NCBI GenBank assembly: GCA_003586115.2
Contig: QVOM02000034.1
Coordinates: forward strand, 114,148,442 to 114,212,441
Direction of reading: 5' to 3'
DNA: 64,000 nucleotides
DNA from: Salvator merianae
Taxonomy: Eukaryota > Chordata > Lepidosauria > Squamata > Teiidae
In this document: positions 10,590-22,152 of the stretch, piece after piece
How the letters are laid out: every line of letters begins with the position of its first letter
Position numbering within the stretch: the stretch's first letter is position 1
The notes under the pieces: generated by a model
Told to the model about the DNA's origin: nothing
The model's database searches: none
What the model saw: the letters and a program-made list of their open reading frames with translations, nothing else
Made by a program: the position numbers and the translations under genes

Positions 10590-12582
10590 ATGACCACTCT
10601 TTGAGTACGATCACTATGCCAGTTATGAATCCACCTAACAGTTGTCCTGTCAATCCCGTATTTGATCATTTTTTCAATAAGTATAGTTCGAGACACCTTG
10701 TCAAATGCTTTGCTAAACTCAAGATATACTATGTCCACAGCCTTTCCTTGATCAATCCATCCAGTAAATTTGTCATAAAAGGAAATGAGATTTGTCTGGC
10801 ATGACTTGTTTGTTACAAATCCATGTTGGCTCTGGTTAATTACTGCATTCCCATCCAAGTGCTCCCATATATGCTGTTTAATGATTTGTTCAAGGATCTG
10901 GCCTGATATTGAAGTCAGGCTCACAGGCCTGTAGTTGCCTGGGTCAGCCTTCTTTCCTTTTTTAAAGATAGGTACAACATTCACCCTGCTTCAGTCTTCT
11001 GGGACTTTTCCTGTTCTCCATGAGTTCTCAAATATCACAGAGAGTGGTTCAGCAATTATATCAGCTAATTCCTTCAGCACCCTAGGATGTAATTCATCTG
11101 GGCCTGGAGACTTGAATTCATTTGAGTTTGCTAAGTGTTTCCTCACCTTCTCCTTTTCCATACAGAGCCTTGATTCTCTTATTCCCTCAACAGCACAGTG
11201 AAGGCCAACTGATGTTTCCTTTCCTTTCTGAGAGAAAACAGATGCAAAATAGGAGTTCAGAAGTTCTGCCTTCTCAATGTCGTTTTTGACCAAATCACCC
11301 TTCTCATCCTGTAAATGTCCTGTAGCTTCTTTGACTTTTCTTTTGCTTCTGACATACCCCCAAAACCCTTTTTTTATTGTTTTTGGCCTCTCTTACAATC
11401 CTCAATTCATGTTTAGCTTTAGCCTTTCTGACACTTATCCTGCAGTTCCTGCAGATTGCATTATATTCTTCTTTTCATATGTCCCCCTCTTTCCATTTTT
11501 TAAACATTTCTTTTTTTCTTTTTAGCAAGTTATTAAGTTCAGGGTTCATCCACCCTGGTCTCTTTAGATGCTTGCCATTCTTTCTTCTTTTAGGAATTGT
11601 TAAAGATTGTGGCTCTAAAATCTCCTTTCTCAAAATTTCCCATCCTTCCTGGACATTTCTGTCCTTTAAGACATCCAGCCAATGGATCCTTCCTACCCTC
11701 CTTCTGAGTCCATCAAAATCTGCTCCTCTGAAGTCTAACCTTGAAGTCTGAGTCCTCTCAGATCTTCCTCCTTTTGTTATCCAAAACTCTATGATAGCAT
11801 GGTCACTGCCACCCAGGGTCCCAGTCACCCTTACTTCCTCAACCATTTCCTCCGTGTTGGCAAGGATTAGGTCCAAGATAGCAGACCCCCTTGTTCTTTC
11901 CTCCATCCTTTGGAAAATGAAGTTATCTGCCAGAGAGGATAAGAATTTATTGGACCCGTGACTTTTGCCAGAGAGAGATTCCCAACAAATGTCGGATAGT
12001 TAAAATCTCCCATAATCACTAGGTCGTGTTTCCCTGAGAGCTTGGCCATCTGATGTATAAATAGTTCATCCATATCTTCTGTTTGTCCAGGGGGTCTATA
12101 ATAAACTCCTACAACAGTGTCCTTTGTGTTGCTCTCTCCTTGTATTTTCACCCAAACGGTTTCTACAGGGCTTCCATTATCTGAAAGATTAATCTCTGTG
12201 GTGGTATATACTTTCCTTACATACAATGCAACACCTCCTCCCCTTTTATTAAGTCTGTTTTTTTTAAATAAGTTGTATCCTTCGAGCTCTGTGTTCCAAT
12301 CATGTATATTATCCCACCAAGATTCTGATATTATGCCTATGACATCATATTTATTTTCCTGTGCTAGGATTTCCAGTTCTCCTTGTTTGTTTCCCATGCT
12401 CTGCACATTGGTATAGAAACATTTTAGTTTGCGACAAATGTCTCTTACAGGCTTGACTCCTCTAGTTTCCTTCCAAACTGTTTGTCTTTGTTCCTTCCTT
12501 TCATTTCTGGTAGCAAGATCCTTGTCTGTATTTATTAGCTGCTTATCTTTCTCTGGATTTTTACTTCCCTTCCCCTTTCGCC

Positions 12583-13584
12583 CTAGTTTAAAGCTCTCCT
12601 GATGAGCGCAGCTAATCTCCTGCCAAATATGTGCTTTCCTGTCTTTGTAAGATGGAGCCCATCTCTTGCAAGGAGTCCATCATATAAGTAGTTTAGTCCA
12701 TGGTCTAGAAATCCGAATCCTTGCTGGTAGCACCATCGACATAGCCAGTTGTTTACCTGTAGAATCTTGCTCCATCTTCTTGTTCCACGGCCATTCACTG
12801 GGAGGATAGAAGAGAAGACAACTTGCACTCCCAGTTCCTTTACTTTCCTGCCCAGGTCTTCAAAGTCTCTGCAGATAGCTTCAAAGTTCCTTCCTGCAGT
12901 GTCATTTGTTCCTACATGTATTAGTAGGACTGGATAATAGTCTGTAAGACTGAAGAGTCTTAGCAGCCTCTTGGTTACATCTTTGATTCGTGCACCGGAA
13001 AGGCAGCACACTTCTCGTGAGGTCATGTCAGGTCTGCACACAGCTTCTTCTGTTCCCCTCAATAAGGAATCCCCCACAACCACCACTCTCCTATTCTTCT
13101 TCACAATTTCTCTTCTTTTTTTTGGTTCAAGAGGTTTCATATTGCACACCAAATATTTCTGAACTTCCTGATTATTCTTGTCCGTGAGAGCCTGGTACCA
13201 GTTTTCAAGCTGTACAGTTGCTGACTCTCTCCTTATCCTCCTGCTTCTTTTGGTCACATGCTTCCAATCCTCAGCTTCCACAGGTTCTCTGATGTTGTCT
13301 TCTCCGTGATCATTTTGAAGTGCATCTTCCATTCTATCCAGGAAGCTCTGCTTCTCCCTAATGAGCTTCAAAGTAGCCACTCTCTCCTCAAGTTCTTGCA
13401 CTTTCTCTTCCAGCAAAGACACATGCTCGCATTTGCTGCAGGTGTAATTAGAGTCCCCCTCTGGTAGAAGTATCATCATATTACACTCCTTGCAGCTAAC
13501 TACAAAGCTTCTCTCTTTCTCCATGTTATCTAAAGTTGGTTGGTGTCCTCTTGTGAGATATGAAACAGTGTGGAGTACTTCCAA
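12583..13584 (-). CDS. CR1 ORF1 protein, intact frame with SGNH esterase-like domain
   Basis: 333 residues, uninterrupted, and the only long intact frame in the window. CR1 ORF1 proteins bind element RNA and help retrotransposition. Residues 31-52 hold a C-x2-C-x14-C-x2-C zinc ribbon (CKEC, CSKC). Residues about 53-80 form a short coiled coil (LLEEKVQELEERVATLKL), as expected for oligomerisation, followed by a basic stretch (KRSRRIRR, 112-119). Residues 165-333 show SGNH/GDSL hydrolase blocks: VVVVGDSLLRG with the likely nucleophile Ser173, HVGTND (223-228) and DGLHLTKTG (308-316) with Asp308/His311. Esterase domains in ORF1 are known from CR1-group LINEs. The start could instead be Met21, but Met1 keeps the full frame. 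ORF2 of the same copy is broken, so this is a relic that has escaped damage, not a host gene. Confidence 0.88.
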   Translation of the reverse strand: MEVLHTVSYLTRGHQPTLDNMEKERSFVVSCKECNMMILLPEGDSNYTCSKCEHVSLLEEKVQELEERVATLKLIREKQSFLDRMEDALQNDHGEDNIREPVEAEDWKHVTKRSRRIRRESATVQLENWYQALTDKNNQEVQKYLVCNMKPLEPKKRREIVKKNRRVVVVGDSLLRGTEEAVCRPDMTSREVCCLSGARIKDVTKRLLRLFSLTDYYPVLLIHVGTNDTAGRNFEAICRDFEDLGRKVKELGVQVVFSSILPVNGRGTRRWSKILQVNNWLCRWCYQQGFGFLDHGLNYLYDGLLARDGLHLTKTGKHIFGRRLAALIRRALN

Positions 13585-14010
13585 TGTTGTTTAACTAAAA
13601 TTTAATCTTCCTTTTTTCGTTGAATTATTTAAATTGTCACTTTAGGATAATTATTTTACTTTATTAAATTTAACAAAAAAGTGGTTACTTATTTAAATTA
13701 TTTAGTTGTTTTAGCTTATTTTTACTTTTCCTTACAATTTAAGTTCTCTTACTTGATACTTTTTGGGAAAAAAAATAAATCTAAATTAGTATTTTATAGT
13801 TTTATGACAGTATATATTTCGTGCGCCATTAGGGAAACCTCTTGTTTCCCTGTTTTCTGAACGGGTTTTTCCTCCTCTAGGTCACCTCTAGGTCACCAGC
13901 AACAGTAAGTCTCTCCTTGTTCAGACTATGTGCTCAGGCAGAGCCAAATATTCTTCTTCCAAATTTCCTTTCCAAGTTCCTGGTCTCAGGATAGCAACCT
14001 TCCTCCTCTT
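13585..14010 (-). other. CR1 5' leader region
   Basis: AT-rich DNA upstream of ORF1, bounded by about 65 bp (13946-14010) that matches 63903-63969 on the plus strand at roughly 85-90 percent. A shared, oppositely oriented block next to a CR1 start fits a CR1 5' UTR. The exact 5' end is uncertain. Confidence 0.5.
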
Positions 14011-14080
14011 GAGAACACACTCAAATGAACTGCAAGCATTCTTGGCATTCTGCCTTGGATAACGTCTTCCTTTAAACACA

Positions 14081-14550
14081 GGCCATTTCTGCACCAGACA
14101 AGAAAGGGTCCAGGGATCTTCTTTCCATGTGCTGACAAAGGAAGTCCTGCCCCTTCTTAGTATGTTCCATCCACAAAATGTTGCCTAGCTCAGTCTGTCT
14201 GTAGACCTTAAGGATAAGGTCTACCATCAGCCCAAGGCTTGTATTCTAGATTATGGAGGCATGCAGACAGTACCCCTCTGTAGGCTAGACTATGATGGGA
14301 GACCCATTTTGATGAAGTTTTCAGAAGTGTTACCAGAAGTGGCTACAGAAGTGGTCTGCTACCAAAAAAGGGTCCTTCTGTAAACTTTCAAGGCTAGGAA
14401 TGAAAGCTACCAGTTTTTGAAGGCTTTAGCACTGGCTCCACAGACTGCCCCAGCATTTAAAGTCATCTTCTGTGACTGGGCAAGCTCAAGTCACTCAATG
14501 TGTGGATGGCACTTAGCCTGTGCTAGAGCTATCCTGCTGCAGCATGTGGC
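14081..14550. mobile_element. Probable family B TIR element, decayed
   Basis: The left tip GGCCATTTCTGCAC (12 of 14 to the family) is preceded by ACA. The right end is weak (about 8 of 14) but is followed by ACA. The 470-bp length and inner landmarks (aggctaggaatgaaag near 14390, cagaagtgg.ctgctaccaa near 14340) match other B copies. Confidence 0.5.
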
Positions 14551-15593
14551 ACACTAACAAGTGAGGGATAAAGTGTGGCAGGTGGGAAGGGGAATTGCCT
14601 CCTCTTTTAGATGATGTGACTGAAATATTGCAGTTCTCAATTCGTTGTAGATCCTATCAGAGTTCTTCTTGCTCTATTTTTTAGCACCCACTAATTCTTT
14701 TCCTTTTTCCTCAAGCTGTTCATCACCAGTCTTTCATCATTTGAAACACCCTGATGCAATTTTCTTTCATCATTTTTCTTTACATTTCATCTTTCACCTC
14801 CATAGGTTGCACCTGGCCACCCAAAGATCATCAGCTGCATCTTTGTTGTTATTGATATCAAGTATCATAATGTGATGTGTGAAAATGTGCACAGTAGAGT
14901 GTATTAACTTGATCATTGGCCCAACTATACATAAGTTTTAATCCAACTTCCATCCATCTTCAGAGTAAGAAACCACATCAGAAAAATGTCAATCAGTTTT
15001 TGTTCCACATTAACTAACACAGAAAACCCACCTCTGGGTTTGATAATGCAGAAAGAAAATTCTTCGTTATTTTGTGGATGCTAAAGGTGGATTAAAACTC
15101 AGATGTAACTGGTCTCCTTGTCTCCTTTAACAAGTCAGGCTGCCAAAGGTGATATTTTGTTATAATGTGCTTGGACAAAATTACTACTACATTTTTCTTT
15201 TAGTTTAGTTAAAGTCTGCCTAAAGCAAATTTTAAATGTCATCAGGAGGGCACTTCAGGTATTGTAATTTGAAGGAAAATTAAAGTTATTTCAGAGATTA
15301 GAGACAGGTTTTTTAACACTTTGGTTTGGGGAAAAAAAAAAAATCTTTAATAGATTTTGGCGGCTTCCCCATAATGGCTGTTGCAGCGCTGCGAGCAAAG
15401 TTCACTCCTACAGTGATCATTGATTCACATGTTCACATGCCTTGCAATGGCAGCATACTGTATGCATGTCTGCCACCATCTGCACCACTAAACTGTCAAA
15501 GATGGAGAACCTTTCTTCCCCAACTTGGATTATCCCTGCTGAGTCCATTTTTGTATTCAGCAAAACAAGAGTTCAGTAAGGCAAGTCCACAGA
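14551..15593. other. Unassigned DNA
   Basis: No recognised gene or repeat. Confidence 0.5.
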
Positions 15594-16129
15594 GAGCCTG
15601 TTTGCACTTGCTACTAGCAAGCATCAAGAACACCTGCGGAGACCTGTGGAGCACTAATTAGTGCTCCACAACTTTACCAGGAGGTGAAAGCCACCTCCTG
15701 GTAAGGTGCATTCACACCTACCTGTCGGTGAAGTGTCCAAGCCAGTGCAATCACCCAGTCATGCCTGGGTGATCAGCTGATCAGGCCTGCATAATCTGGC
15801 AATCAGGCCCAGTTGGGTCTGTATAATTAGGCCCATGTGATGCCCGATGAGGCTGTGTGATGCCTGATCAGGCCCATGCCTGATCCTCACCTCAGTTGAT
15901 TGTGTGCAGTGTAGTCCTGCCAATCACCAGGGCAGTGGCTGGACTCTACCCAGTTGCTGCCATAGTGAGGATTGGGCATGACTACCAGCATTCACACTGC
16001 AAATGCCAGTAGCTGGCTTCTGGTGCAGTTTCCAGCCACACAGCATGGACAATGTCTGTGCTGTGTAGTCTATTCCGCATTAGAATGGGAGAATTATCCC
16101 ATTTTAATATGGAAAGTGAGAAAAGGTCC
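15594..16129 (+). mobile_element. Family A TIR element
   Basis: Left tip GAGCCTGTTTGCACTTG, then the 'ctagcaagcatcaagaac' segment, an inner palindrome 'accaggaggtg..cacctcctggta' (15677-15703), repeated 'gcctgatcaggcccatg' units (15770-15890) and the right subterminal palindrome GAATGGGAGAATTATCCCATT before the tip 'gaaaaggtcc'. The flanks are AGA and ATG, so the 3-bp duplication is not preserved here. Confidence 0.75.
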
Positions 16130-17629
16130 ATGGTGAGAGAAAACAGTAAGAAGAGCTATCAGAGTCCTTCCTACTTCTTTGCTGTTCTAACACTCGAGCA
16201 AGCTCTTTTGATAGAGTTGATGCTTAAAGGACACAGGAGTGGCCTCTGCTTCATCAGGCCAGTCCCACTGTGCTGTGATGGCCCATAGAGATCCTGTCTT
16301 TTTCTGCTATGGTGGAAGTGAGATCTTTGAACTTAGAACATGATCTGTCTTAGGATAAAGGCTACATTTATTTTCCACATTCACTTTTCACCAAACCACT
16401 GGAACTGTGTGGCAACAGTGTGTGTGAACAGAGGTTGGTGTTTCTGCAATGAAGTCCTCCAGGCTCCTTTCTGAGTACAAGCATATATACATACAGACAC
16501 ACACACTTTGTACACTGAAAGCATCAGGAACATGACTTTGGAATGATGATTTTCACTGCCCTTTGCTGATTAATTTTTATCAGTGAAAAGTTGTGTCATG
16601 TTGTTGTATTGTATCCCATTTGTCTTTAATCCCTTCAGTTAAACTATATATGGTATAAGTATGCATATGTTTGCACTGCATGCACAAACAATTTCATAAC
16701 TTCAATAGAAAGAAGGGAGGGAGGGAGGGAGGTCTCCATGTGTGCACATGTGTACCAGCTCTACTCAATTAGATTCCACCCTGCTTTTTTTTTGTTTTAC
16801 CCTTTATGCAGTTCCAGCTTCCACCACACCATGTAATTTGTGAAACACAAAAAAGAGATGCTTATTGGGAAGTCTTAAAGCTTAATTAACCAATGTTAAC
16901 ACTGAAAACCTCTGATGAAAGATGGTGTGGAAAGCACTTATTGTTTACGGTGATTAATTAGCTTGTTGCAAAACCACACAGTCAGAGTGTAAGCTATTGA
17001 ACTCACCATGCTTTATCTAACATTTCACTGTGCTCTTTACAAGCCCTCTTTACAAAATGCCATTGTAATGCTTTAGGAGAAAAGTGAGAAAATAAAATGT
17101 AGGATAAGAAGTCACCTATAAGAAGTCCAGGCACAAGTCTGCTGCTGTTTAAAATTTGGTTACTATAGTAACCACTATGTCTGATTGTACAGAAAGCTCT
17201 CTTAGATGCAGCGATATCTTGGTCTTCAAATGGTCTGCTTTCCTGATATATGTGTGTGTGCACGCACGGGCATGTGCATGTGTGTTTGTATATCCTTCGC
17301 TTTCGAAAATCCATTTTCTGCTAACTCTTTGACCCTCAATATATCCTAGACAGTCTTTCTAGGGAAACCCATTCTGCCCATCTTGATGAGAGATACTACT
17401 TTCTCCAGTTGTGCAGGTTTTACTTAGAGCTAATTTTATTAGAAAAGCACTTTCTCCACAACATTGCATAGATTGACCAACAAGGATTCCAATATGTGGA
17501 GCATTCAGGAAATCTAAACTTCAGTATATTTGTTTCATTATTTTCATAATTCACCACTGGAAAAACTAAAAGCAAGCTCTTCCAGATTTTTAGTTCATCA
17601 AAGACCAATGGCACACAAACACACACATA
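16130..17629. other. Unassigned DNA
   Basis: Contains a short GGGA tract near 16715 and a short CA/TG-rich stretch near 17250. No gene recognised. Confidence 0.5.
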
Positions 17630-17764
17630 GGTTGGATCCAAGCGTCACTTATTTATTCCACTATATTTGGATATTCTGGAATAAAACATGGATATTCCAG
17701 AAAATCCATGCTTTATTCTGGAATATCTGAATATAGAGAAAGTAAGTGATGTTTGGATGCAGCC
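17630..17764. mobile_element. Family C palindromic MITE, copy 1
   Basis: 135 bp, almost entirely one inverted repeat, with ATA at 17627-17629 and 17765-17767. The core arms read 'ttctggaataaaacatgga' and 'tccatgctttattctggaa'. The outer arms are GGTTGGATCC and the inverse of GGCTGCATCC. About 85-90 percent like the copy at 36734-36871. Confidence 0.85.
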
Positions 17765-18320
17765 ATATACTCTTAACATAATCTGAATTGCTCTTGGCAT
17801 CTGATATAAATGAATAAATGGGCCAGGAAATACAGTCATTCTCACTTCCTCTGCCCATATATTTCAGTAAGCAGTTATATTTTGATTATCTACATCCAAG
17901 AACAAAGTCTCACATAGCCATGCAAAAGACATTGAGAACCAAGCACAACATTATATGTTAGATGGGAAAAGAGTAGATAGCTTGTTGCATGTTCCATTTT
18001 CAAGCTCCATACAAATACTGTTTTATCTGCTTGTGTCCTTAAATGTATGCAAGTGAATCTGATGAATATTTGGGATCCTGACTGTGCATACCTTAAGGAA
18101 ATATCCACATTAGCACAAGAGGAGTTTGAATGTGAGATGCAAGGCATGTCTATACAATTAAATATGAAACCTAATCCCTGTCAATTTATGTTACATTTCT
18201 CTCCTCAGAGCTTCTTAATATATGACCCACTTCTGTAACTCTTATCCAGAAGCTCTTTAGAGTTCTTGCCCATAAGGATATAAGTACCTAACATTTCTAA
18301 GTTGGCAGTTTGTTATTACA
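17765..18320. other. Unassigned DNA
   Basis: No recognised feature. Confidence 0.5.
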
Positions 18321-19501
18321 AGCCCTTTTTACACAGCGCCTTATTTTGGAACAAATTCCAGAATAAAGGGCAGCAACCAAGACCCACCCACTCCAATCCT
18401 TTTTTGTCTACATAGGAAAAAATGTAGAACAAACTAGGGTACAAAAAATGGTAGCCTGTAGGGATGTGCACGAAGCTTGTGCACTTCGAATTTCACGCGA
18501 AGATGGTGCAAAGACAAAAGGGGCTCGCAAATGCAAATGGCGAAGGTCCTGGGGACCTTCGAGACCTTCGCCATTTGCCGCGAGCTTCCTCTTTTTGGCC
18601 GCGAGAAGCTCCTGCATCAGAGCGTAGAAGCTTCATGCAGCCTAAAAGAGGGAGAAAAGAGAAAAGAGCCTAAAAGAGGAATGAGAGAGAGCGCTGCACG
18701 ACCAGAAAGAGAGAAATCAAGGCGAAGGTCTTCCCTTCGCCTTGATTTTTCCGTTTCCGATCACTCAGCGCTCTCTCACACACCCCCAGTCTGTCAGTGT
18801 GTGCGCTGACAGACTGGGGGGGGAATGAGAGAGCGCTGCGCAATTGGAAACAGAGAAATCAAGGCGAAGGGAAGACCTTCGCCTTGATTTCTCTCTTTCC
18901 GATCACGCTCTCTCTTATTCCCCCTAGTCTGTCAGTGTGCGCACGCGACTGACAGGCAAGGGGGAATGAGAGAGCAATCGGAAACGGAGACAAATCAAGG
19001 CGAAGGGAAGACCTTCGTGGTGAAGGCCTTCACTTTGCCTTGATTTGTCTCCGTTTCCAATCGGTCAGTCACTGCAAAGATTTTCGCTGCGAAAACAAAA
19101 GGCTCCCTTTTTGAGCCTCTCGTTTTCGCGCGAAAACGAAGCTCCCTTGCTTCGCAGCACTGCGAAGTGATAGGGGAAAGTGCCTTCGTGCACACCCCTA
19201 GTAGCCTGGTCTATCCCAAATTAGATTGCTTTAAAGATGTCTAGAATCAGCCCAGCACCAGTACACCAGACCATGGGGGCATTTGGATGGCATCCCCCCA
19301 TGGTCTGCTATACTATGAGGAGGCAATTTCAGGGATGTGACAGGAAGTGCCATCAGAAGTGGGTCCTCTCTCTGGAGGCAGAGGTGAGGACTGGAGCAGG
19401 ATGGGCCATCTGTATATGGGCAGCCCAGTCCTGCTCCTGCTTCCAGTGTCAGATTGACTATTCCCTGTCCTAGAATATCACATTTAAGTGCAGAATGGTC
19501 C
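18321..19501. mobile_element. Probable family B element split by a hAT-like insertion
   Basis: The left tip AGCCCTTTTTACAC (18321) and right tip GTGCAGAATGGTCC (ends 19501) pair as family B ends. The flanks are ACA and ATA (2 of 3). Removing the hAT-like copy and one of its TSDs leaves about 431 bp, the usual B length (425-514). The right half carries B landmarks (aggaagtgccatcagaagtggg at 19340-19361). The left tip is weak, so the pairing is inferred. Confidence 0.5.
18459..19200. mobile_element. hAT-like non-autonomous element, copy 2 (palindrome-rich)
   Basis: The ends TAGGGATGTGCACGAAG and GTGCACACCCCTA are flanked by the exact 8-bp duplication GTAGCCTG (18451-18458, 19201-19208). 742 bp. 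The interior is a chain of hairpins: 'gcaaatggcgaaggtcc' (about 18532-18575), 'aaatcaaggcgaagg' and its inverse three times (18713-18750, 18858-18892, 18990-19045), and 'gtctgtcagtgtgtgcg' inverse pairs (18788-18820). Same family as 9760-10589 but without its 88-bp tandem expansion. Confidence 0.93.
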
Positions 19502-19553
19502 ATAGTGACTGACTAGTGTGACTCTGAGAAACTCATTTTTTTCTTTACTCCTG

Positions 19554-19840
19554 AGGCCTTTTTGCACTTGACACTAGTGAGCATCAGGGATGCTTACTAG
19601 TCAGGTGCTTCCACATTTCAAGGAGGCACTGGCAATCAGGAATATAAAATCCACACTGTGAGGGCTGGAACAGCCTCAAAATGGGTGTCTAGCACTTGCA
19701 GTGCAGATGCTGGCCCACCAGCCATAACAGTGGCTGCAGATATGTCTGGCTGCTGCCATGGTGACTGGGGATGCAGCATGCAACTGTCCACCCACAGCTG
19801 CACTATGGCCTGTGTAGCCATCAGAGCACGGGCATTCTTA
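19554..19840 (+). mobile_element. Family A TIR element, right end lost
   Basis: The left tip AGGCCTTTTTGCACTTG is followed by the family's 'cactagtgagcatcaggg' segment and by 'gctgctgccatggtgac' near 19750. The right palindrome and tip are not found. Confidence 0.6.
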
Positions 19841-21178
19841 CTATATACAAATGGACATGGATCCCATGAAATAAAACTATAAGGTTTCAAATACAGGGAA
19901 TCTGACCAGAATCCTGGACCCTGTATAAACCAGATTTCCTCTGCTTATCTCTTGAATAAGTTAACCTGGATCCTGAGAGTCAGCTCAGGAAATTATGCAT
20001 TAATGGTTAACAAAAGATTGGGCAAGTATGTGGCCATCAAATAGTGCTATTGTTCAAGCCTACATCTTGAGAACTTCTCATTAAGAATGCAAACAGTACA
20101 ATTTAAGCTCATCAACCAGTGTAGTTGTCTGTTTATCTCTCTACGTGACCAAACACACATCTCTGCTCAACTAAAAAGAAGTTTGCTCCTTTTTCTACTT
20201 GGGAAAAAGAATATAGAAGTTCAGGTTTTTCTATTAGGAAGTGAGAAGAAGAAACATTATGGAGCAGAGGAAGTAGCAGAGGAAGAAGTGAGCAGAGGAA
20301 GGAGAGAGGAAGGAGAAAAAACATTAGAGAGAAGAATGATCATCCATCTCAGCCCCATTTTTTCCCTGGCTGAGAGCTGCTTTTACCTCCCTCCTGAAAT
20401 GGAGAGGGAGCCGATTTTTCTAAGAAACTGCTTGATCCTACAACTTGCTTGCAGTTTCCTTTATTTTCCTTTTTAGCTGATTTCACTTGATGAGGGATTT
20501 CTATCTCTCTCTCCATGCCCCTTGGCAAAAGAGCTGTTTTTTTAGAAGGAGTAAGGGTTGTGGAGCCTCATCTACATCCCATTCTCTGATTTTTCATCCA
20601 TTTTGCCTGCAAGAGACCTATGCATCTTTTCCCCCAAATTTTCCTTTTTGGCATGATGAAGATTTACCAGGAGAAGACTACAGATGGGTGAGATTTACCC
20701 CTTCAGAGCTAGGAACCTCTCTAGTCTCCATTGCTAGCTACTCCCAGACTCTCTTTCTCCCCCCCCCTTCTCCCCCTTTTACACACACTAAATAGGTCTC
20801 CTTACTTAAATTTGGAGCCAAGCCTTTTTCTTTTCCTTTTCCTTTCTCAAGTGTCTAATTACCTATGCTACCTATGAAACTGGCTGATTCTAACAAATTA
20901 CATCGTTTATTGCTATTTCTTCGGATTTCAATCATTTTGCTGGGTTATAATAAAGATGCACCATTCTTTTCAAGGATTACCTCCGCTTTATTTGCATTTT
21001 CTATGTCAGTTTAGCATTATTAAAACCAGCATCGAAATATTGATCCCTAAAAAGGTTTGGTGCCTGGGTAAAGCTAATTTCCCCAAACCATTTTCCCCAG
21101 AGCATGGCCTTTACCACCTGCATGCTGCTGATTGGGAGCAGTCCAGCTGCTCCTGGTTAAGCTGTGGACTGTGATTTA
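19841..21178. other. Unassigned DNA
   Basis: Pyrimidine-rich tracts around 20450-20780. An AATAAAG near 20949 could suggest an LTR, but no TG...CA ends with duplication were found. Confidence 0.45.
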
Positions 21179-21263
21179 GGTGTCCACACTAGTAGTGTTT
21201 GGGAGTGTCTGCATGCTTTCAGTGAGTCTGGACACTCATTAAGTAACAAAGTGTGAATAGACC
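21179..21263. mobile_element. Miniature family A-like element (85 bp)
   Basis: The ends GGTGTCCACACTAG and the inverse of GGTCTATTCACACTT pair as short TIRs. Flanks are TTA and TTC (2 of 3). Confidence 0.4.
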
Positions 21264-21999
21264 TTCAGTTTCAAGCTTACAAATTTCACAGATTTTGCAA
21301 AATACTTAAATAGCTCATAGATCCTAAATTAAATATATGCTCTTATTTTCTTTGTTCCTCTTTAATTTCACACTTTTATTTTCAGTTAGAATCTCTTTTC
21401 AAATGCTAAGCACAACATTTTTGCTCATCATTATATATTTAATATAGTATGAATTTGGTAATATCTATTTGGAAGTCCTACTGAGCCAAAAGAGACTGAA
21501 TAATTTCGCATGTATGTTTATATAGTGGTCTCAATTAAAAATAAATAAGACTTAACTATTACTCCACTGAGATACACTGTATATTATGATGCTGTTTATT
21601 TCGATGCTATATTATAGTTGAGTTTTTCCCCAAAAATCCATATCACAAACCTTCTGTTCCCCTGAGTAAATAAAACTGTCCAATAGATAGATAAACATTT
21701 ACATTATACAGGCAGAAATATATGTGTGTTGTCAGAAATTATGATTGGCAGGAGCAATGAGAAAAATGAATAACAGGAGGAAATGATTGACACAGAAGAA
21801 GCTGTGGCCATAACCCTGGAAAAATTGTGCATTCTCCCTTGGTCTTTGATGTTGCTTTTATTCTCAGACATCATAACTGAAAATTTCATGAAATATCCTG
21901 CAGATTTTTTTTTTCTTCATTTGCTATTTAGCATTCGGACAAGAGATCAGAAAAAAACAAGAAATCATGCACATGCAGTTTACAACACTTAACTTTAGT
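21264..21999. other. Unassigned AT-rich DNA
   Basis: No recognised feature. Confidence 0.5.
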
Positions 22000-22152
22000 C
22001 TTCTCTGCCCTGTTTTATCTTTTTGTTTTGTTTTGCCCTATTGATTTTTAGTAGTTTTCTTTTGTTTGTTAACCACCCTGGTTTACTGATTTTCTTCTAC
22101 TTGCTAACCACCCTGGACTTTGGTAGTACAAAATTCAAATACGTAAATAATA
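22000..22152 (+). repeat. LINE 3' tail remnant
   Basis: Two 'gttaaccaccctgg' / 'gctaaccaccctgg' segments followed by 'tttggtagtacaaaattcaaatacgtaaataa', the style of CR1/L2-group 3' ends ('...gggcggtataaat' plus an A-rich end). Confidence 0.5.

Larger units (their letters stand above)
7623..12420 (-). pseudogene. CR1 ORF2 (endonuclease + reverse transcriptase), broken
   Basis: Endonuclease part (12410-11480): KYDVIGIISESWWD, VVGVYYRPPG, VIMGDFNYP, GGSDHAIIEF. Reverse transcriptase part: SPGPDELHPRVLKEL (about 11110), VVPIFKKGKKADPGNYRPVS (about 10975), EFSKAFDKVS (about 10735), SSGVPQGSVLGPLLF (about 9700) and the catalytic box FADDT (about 9620). C-terminal part: YLKGCHSAEGLALF and SHWNRLPQEVV, ending at 7623. 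Damage: a 1-base deletion just after GDFNYP (about 12001), a TGA after KEGDI (about 11475), a frameshift in an A-run (about 11365), TGG to TGA after KVPED (about 10990) and a TGA near 8675. Three later elements also split it. Motifs are otherwise well kept, so the copy is fairly young. Confidence 0.92.
7542..14010 (-). mobile_element. CR1 LINE, near full length, split by three insertions
   Basis: A chicken-repeat-1 type non-LTR retrotransposon on the minus strand. In order: 5' leader (about 14010-13585), ORF1 (13584-12583), ORF2 (about 12420-7623), then a short 3' UTR ending in imperfect copies of the CR1 terminal octamer (seen on the plus strand as repeated 'atcatagaatc' at 7542-7567). Taking out the solo LTR (574 bp + 5), the GC-rich TIR element (616 bp + 3) and the hAT-like element (830 bp + 8) leaves about 4.4 kb, close to full length for CR1. 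At each of the three sites, removing the insert and one TSD copy rejoins the ORF2 reading frame. The CR1 is therefore older than all three inserts. Confidence 0.93.

Noticed and set aside
9752..10597. First reading of all TIR elements as one hAT group
   Set aside because: Only the elements at 9760, 18459, 39283 and 63343 have 8-bp duplications. Families A, B and C show 3-bp ones.
14669..14875. Short pyrimidine-rich open frame and splice-like tracts around 14.7 kb and 39.1 kb
   Set aside because: Polypyrimidine plus AG occurs often by chance, and there is no adjoining coding sequence.
20100..21180. Possible LTR with AATAAAG near 20949
   Set aside because: No TG...CA ends with a matching 4-6 bp duplication were found.
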